A DNA stretch of 64,000 nt from Micromonospora olivasterospora (GTDB taxonomy: Bacteria; Actinomycetota; Actinomycetes; Mycobacteriales; Micromonosporaceae), in NCBI RefSeq assembly GCF_007830265.1, contig NZ_VLKE01000001.1, positions 930,001-994,000 of the forward strand, read 5' to 3'. The notes below the pieces were generated by a model. That model was not told where the DNA came from and made no database searches. It was given only the letters and a program-made list of their open reading frames with translations. The stretch's first letter is position 1; every line of letters starts with the position of its first letter. Of the stretch, positions 62,816 through 64,000 are shown piece after piece. Made by a program: the position numbers and the translations under genes.

Positions 62816-63323
62816 ATGGCGGGCGACAACTCGGGGCGGTGGCGTCTGCCGCTCTTGATCGGATGGGCGGATGTCAACCCGGCGCCGTACTCGTTCGACC
62901 CGGCCGACGCGCTGACCGTGGTGCGGTCCCTGGCGCCTCCCGTGCCGCCTCGGCCGATCAGACAGGGGTTCCGTCTGGTCGGAACGGAGGAGGCGATTCA
63001 GTGGTCCGAGGCGATGACCCGCGCCCTCGTCGACCACTACGGCCCCTGGGCGTACGGATGGCGCTGGTCGATCGGTGAGGGAGGGCTGCTCAGCGAGCGC
63101 GACGCTGGTCGACGACGCGATGGGCGGACGGTTCGAGGGCTGGAAGCGCCTGTCTGCCGCCGATGTCGTCGATCTCGCGGAGCGGCTCGCCAGAGATGTG
63201 GTCGGGCAGGAGGTGAGTAGCGAGATTCCTCGTTCCGGCCGCGGGGCCGACGACTGGCCCGACACCTGGCCGGACGAATGGCCCTCCTGGCGCACGACGA
63301 ACCTCAGCCGGCCCGACAGCTAG
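62816..63323 (+). pseudogene. Hypothetical protein interrupted by a frameshift
   Basis: From the ATG at 62816 one frame reads MAGDNSGRWRLPLLIGWADV to DHYGPWAYGWRWSIGEGG. A second frame, from about 63090, reads ATLVDDAMGGRFEGWKRLSA ADVVDLAERLARDVVGQEVS to NLSRPDS. The two look like halves of one protein of about 165 residues with sequence lost or shifted between 63075 and 63105. The function is unknown. Confidence 0.5.
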
Positions 63324-63474
63324 GCGTCGGACTCCGTCAGTCCGAAAGCCGGATGCGGGGTCACGCATGCAGCGCAACCAACCGCCGACCGGCTACGACA
63401 ACACGGTCAAACGATACGGATCGTGGCCGAGTCGCCACTGACCTCGGTCTCTGTCCGTCAGGAAACTCTGACAG

Positions 63475-64000
63475 GTGACGTACCCGCCTTCGCAGGACCC
63501 GTGGCAGAACCAGACGCCTCCGCCTGCGCCGCCACCCCCTTACAACCCACCGCCCGGCGCCACCGGGCCCATCCCTCACTACCCGACGGCGCAGTTCCCG
63601 GCCGCTGGGCCGTTCCCCGGCCTGCCGATCCAGCCACGGCCCCGGCGCAACAAGGTGAAGATCGCCCTTGTCAGCGCCGCTGTACTGGCGCTCCTCTGCT
63701 GCGGAGGAACGATCATGGCAGCGGTCGTCTCCCCGCCGGCGCCTACCGAGACCAAGGGCAAGGCGGCGAACGCGGCCCCGACCATCAGTGCCGTCGAGGA
63801 GCCGACGACCGCGCCGGCCAGCGATCCGCCGCCCAGCGCGGCGCCGACACCCAGCGCCGTCGTGACACCCAGCACGGCCGCCACGCCTACGGTGGAAACC
63901 CGGACCGCCACGGAGAAACAGAGGATCAACTACAAGACCAGGACGGTCGAGGACTCGTCACTGCCCAAGGGCACCAGGAAGGTGACGACTCGCGGTGTGC
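63475..64000 (+). CDS. Pro-rich membrane protein with G5 domain (partial, runs off right edge)
   Basis: A GTG frame gives 175 residues to the window edge. A Pro/Gln-rich cytoplasmic part (SQDPWQNQTPPPAPPPPYNP) precedes one transmembrane helix (ALVSAAVLALLCCGGTIMAA), a Pro/Thr/Ala-rich linker and then EKQRINYKTRTVEDSSLPKG followed by TRKVTTRGV. The last part matches the beginning of a G5 domain, found in extracellular cell-wall-binding or nuclease proteins. The full domain set lies outside the window. Confidence 0.75.
   Translation, partial: MTYPPSQDPWQNQTPPPAPPPPYNPPPGATGPIPHYPTAQFPAAGPFPGLPIQPRPRRNKVKIALVSAAVLALLCCGGTIMAAVVSPPAPTETKGKAANAAPTISAVEEPTTAPASDPPPSAAPTPSAVVTPSTAATPTVETRTATEKQRINYKTRTVEDSSLPKGTRKVTTRGV

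Overview
The window is high-GC actinobacterial DNA, most likely from the Micromonosporaceae (Micromonospora or a close relative). This rests on codon bias, GTG/TTG starts, FasR next to fabD-fabH-acpP-fabF, a HelD-type helicase, DUF3145 and DUF3052 proteins, DUF5753/DUF397 genes and a c-di-AMP riboswitch before a cell-wall-type secreted protein. The family assignment is inference; no rRNA gene is present.

Layout. 1-4.2 kb: start of a polysaccharide pyruvyl transferase, a pile of truncated genes (GNAT, TetR, DHFR), an alpha/beta hydrolase, a GAF-PP2C phosphatase, a small membrane protein and an integrase scrap beside tRNA-Val(UAC). 4.4-14.3 kb: a 2-oxoacid/pyruvate block (AhpE-like peroxiredoxin, DUF3052, fused E1 alpha-beta dehydrogenase, aceE), interrupted by a truncated MarR gene, a YjbQ protein, a Gly-rich membrane protein and a TnpB element with terminal inverted repeats. 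14.3-19.1 kb: a probable operon of PadR regulator, signal-peptidase-like protein lacking its catalytic Ser and Lys, secreted four-cysteine protein, ABC ATPase and FtsX-type permease. 19.1-25 kb: SRPBCC protein, a glutamyl-tRNA synthetase, an intact IS4-family element with 12-bp target duplication, a CopC-domain protein and a secreted protein. 25-30.1 kb: fasR and the type II fatty-acid synthesis genes, in which FabD carries an extra lipoyl-like C-terminal domain. 30.1-40.5 kb: an HTH/DUF4180 pair with a palindromic operator, methyltransferase, MerR regulator, a graveyard of broken genes (lipoprotein, ROK kinase, NEW3/CBM9-like protein), a membrane protein with a GT2 glycosyltransferase, a GH3 lipoprotein and DUF3145. 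40.8-50.5 kb: small conserved protein, hydrolase, HelD, cation efflux protein, riboswitch-controlled secreted coiled-coil protein, SRPBCC, STAS, BON and DsbA-like proteins. 50.5-64 kb: a frameshifted LuxR/MalT-type regulator, SRPBCC-alcohol dehydrogenase pair, saccharopine-dehydrogenase-like protein, MerR remnant fused to a second domain, serS, TrmH-type methyltransferase, secreted GH13 alpha-amylase, lipase-like hydrolase, degraded DUF5753 plus DUF397, and the start of a G5-domain membrane protein.

Most of the window is core metabolism and housekeeping. The most unusual parts are the operon at 14.36-19.04 kb, which looks like an export or self-protection system built around a secreted Cys-rich protein and a catalytically dead signal peptidase paralogue, and the 1.5-kb TnpB element at 9.81-11.32 kb, which has 31-bp terminal inverted repeats and no usual RuvC-II glutamate. 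Sharply truncated genes are unusually frequent, which suggests either strong deletion activity in accessory spots or assembly joins.
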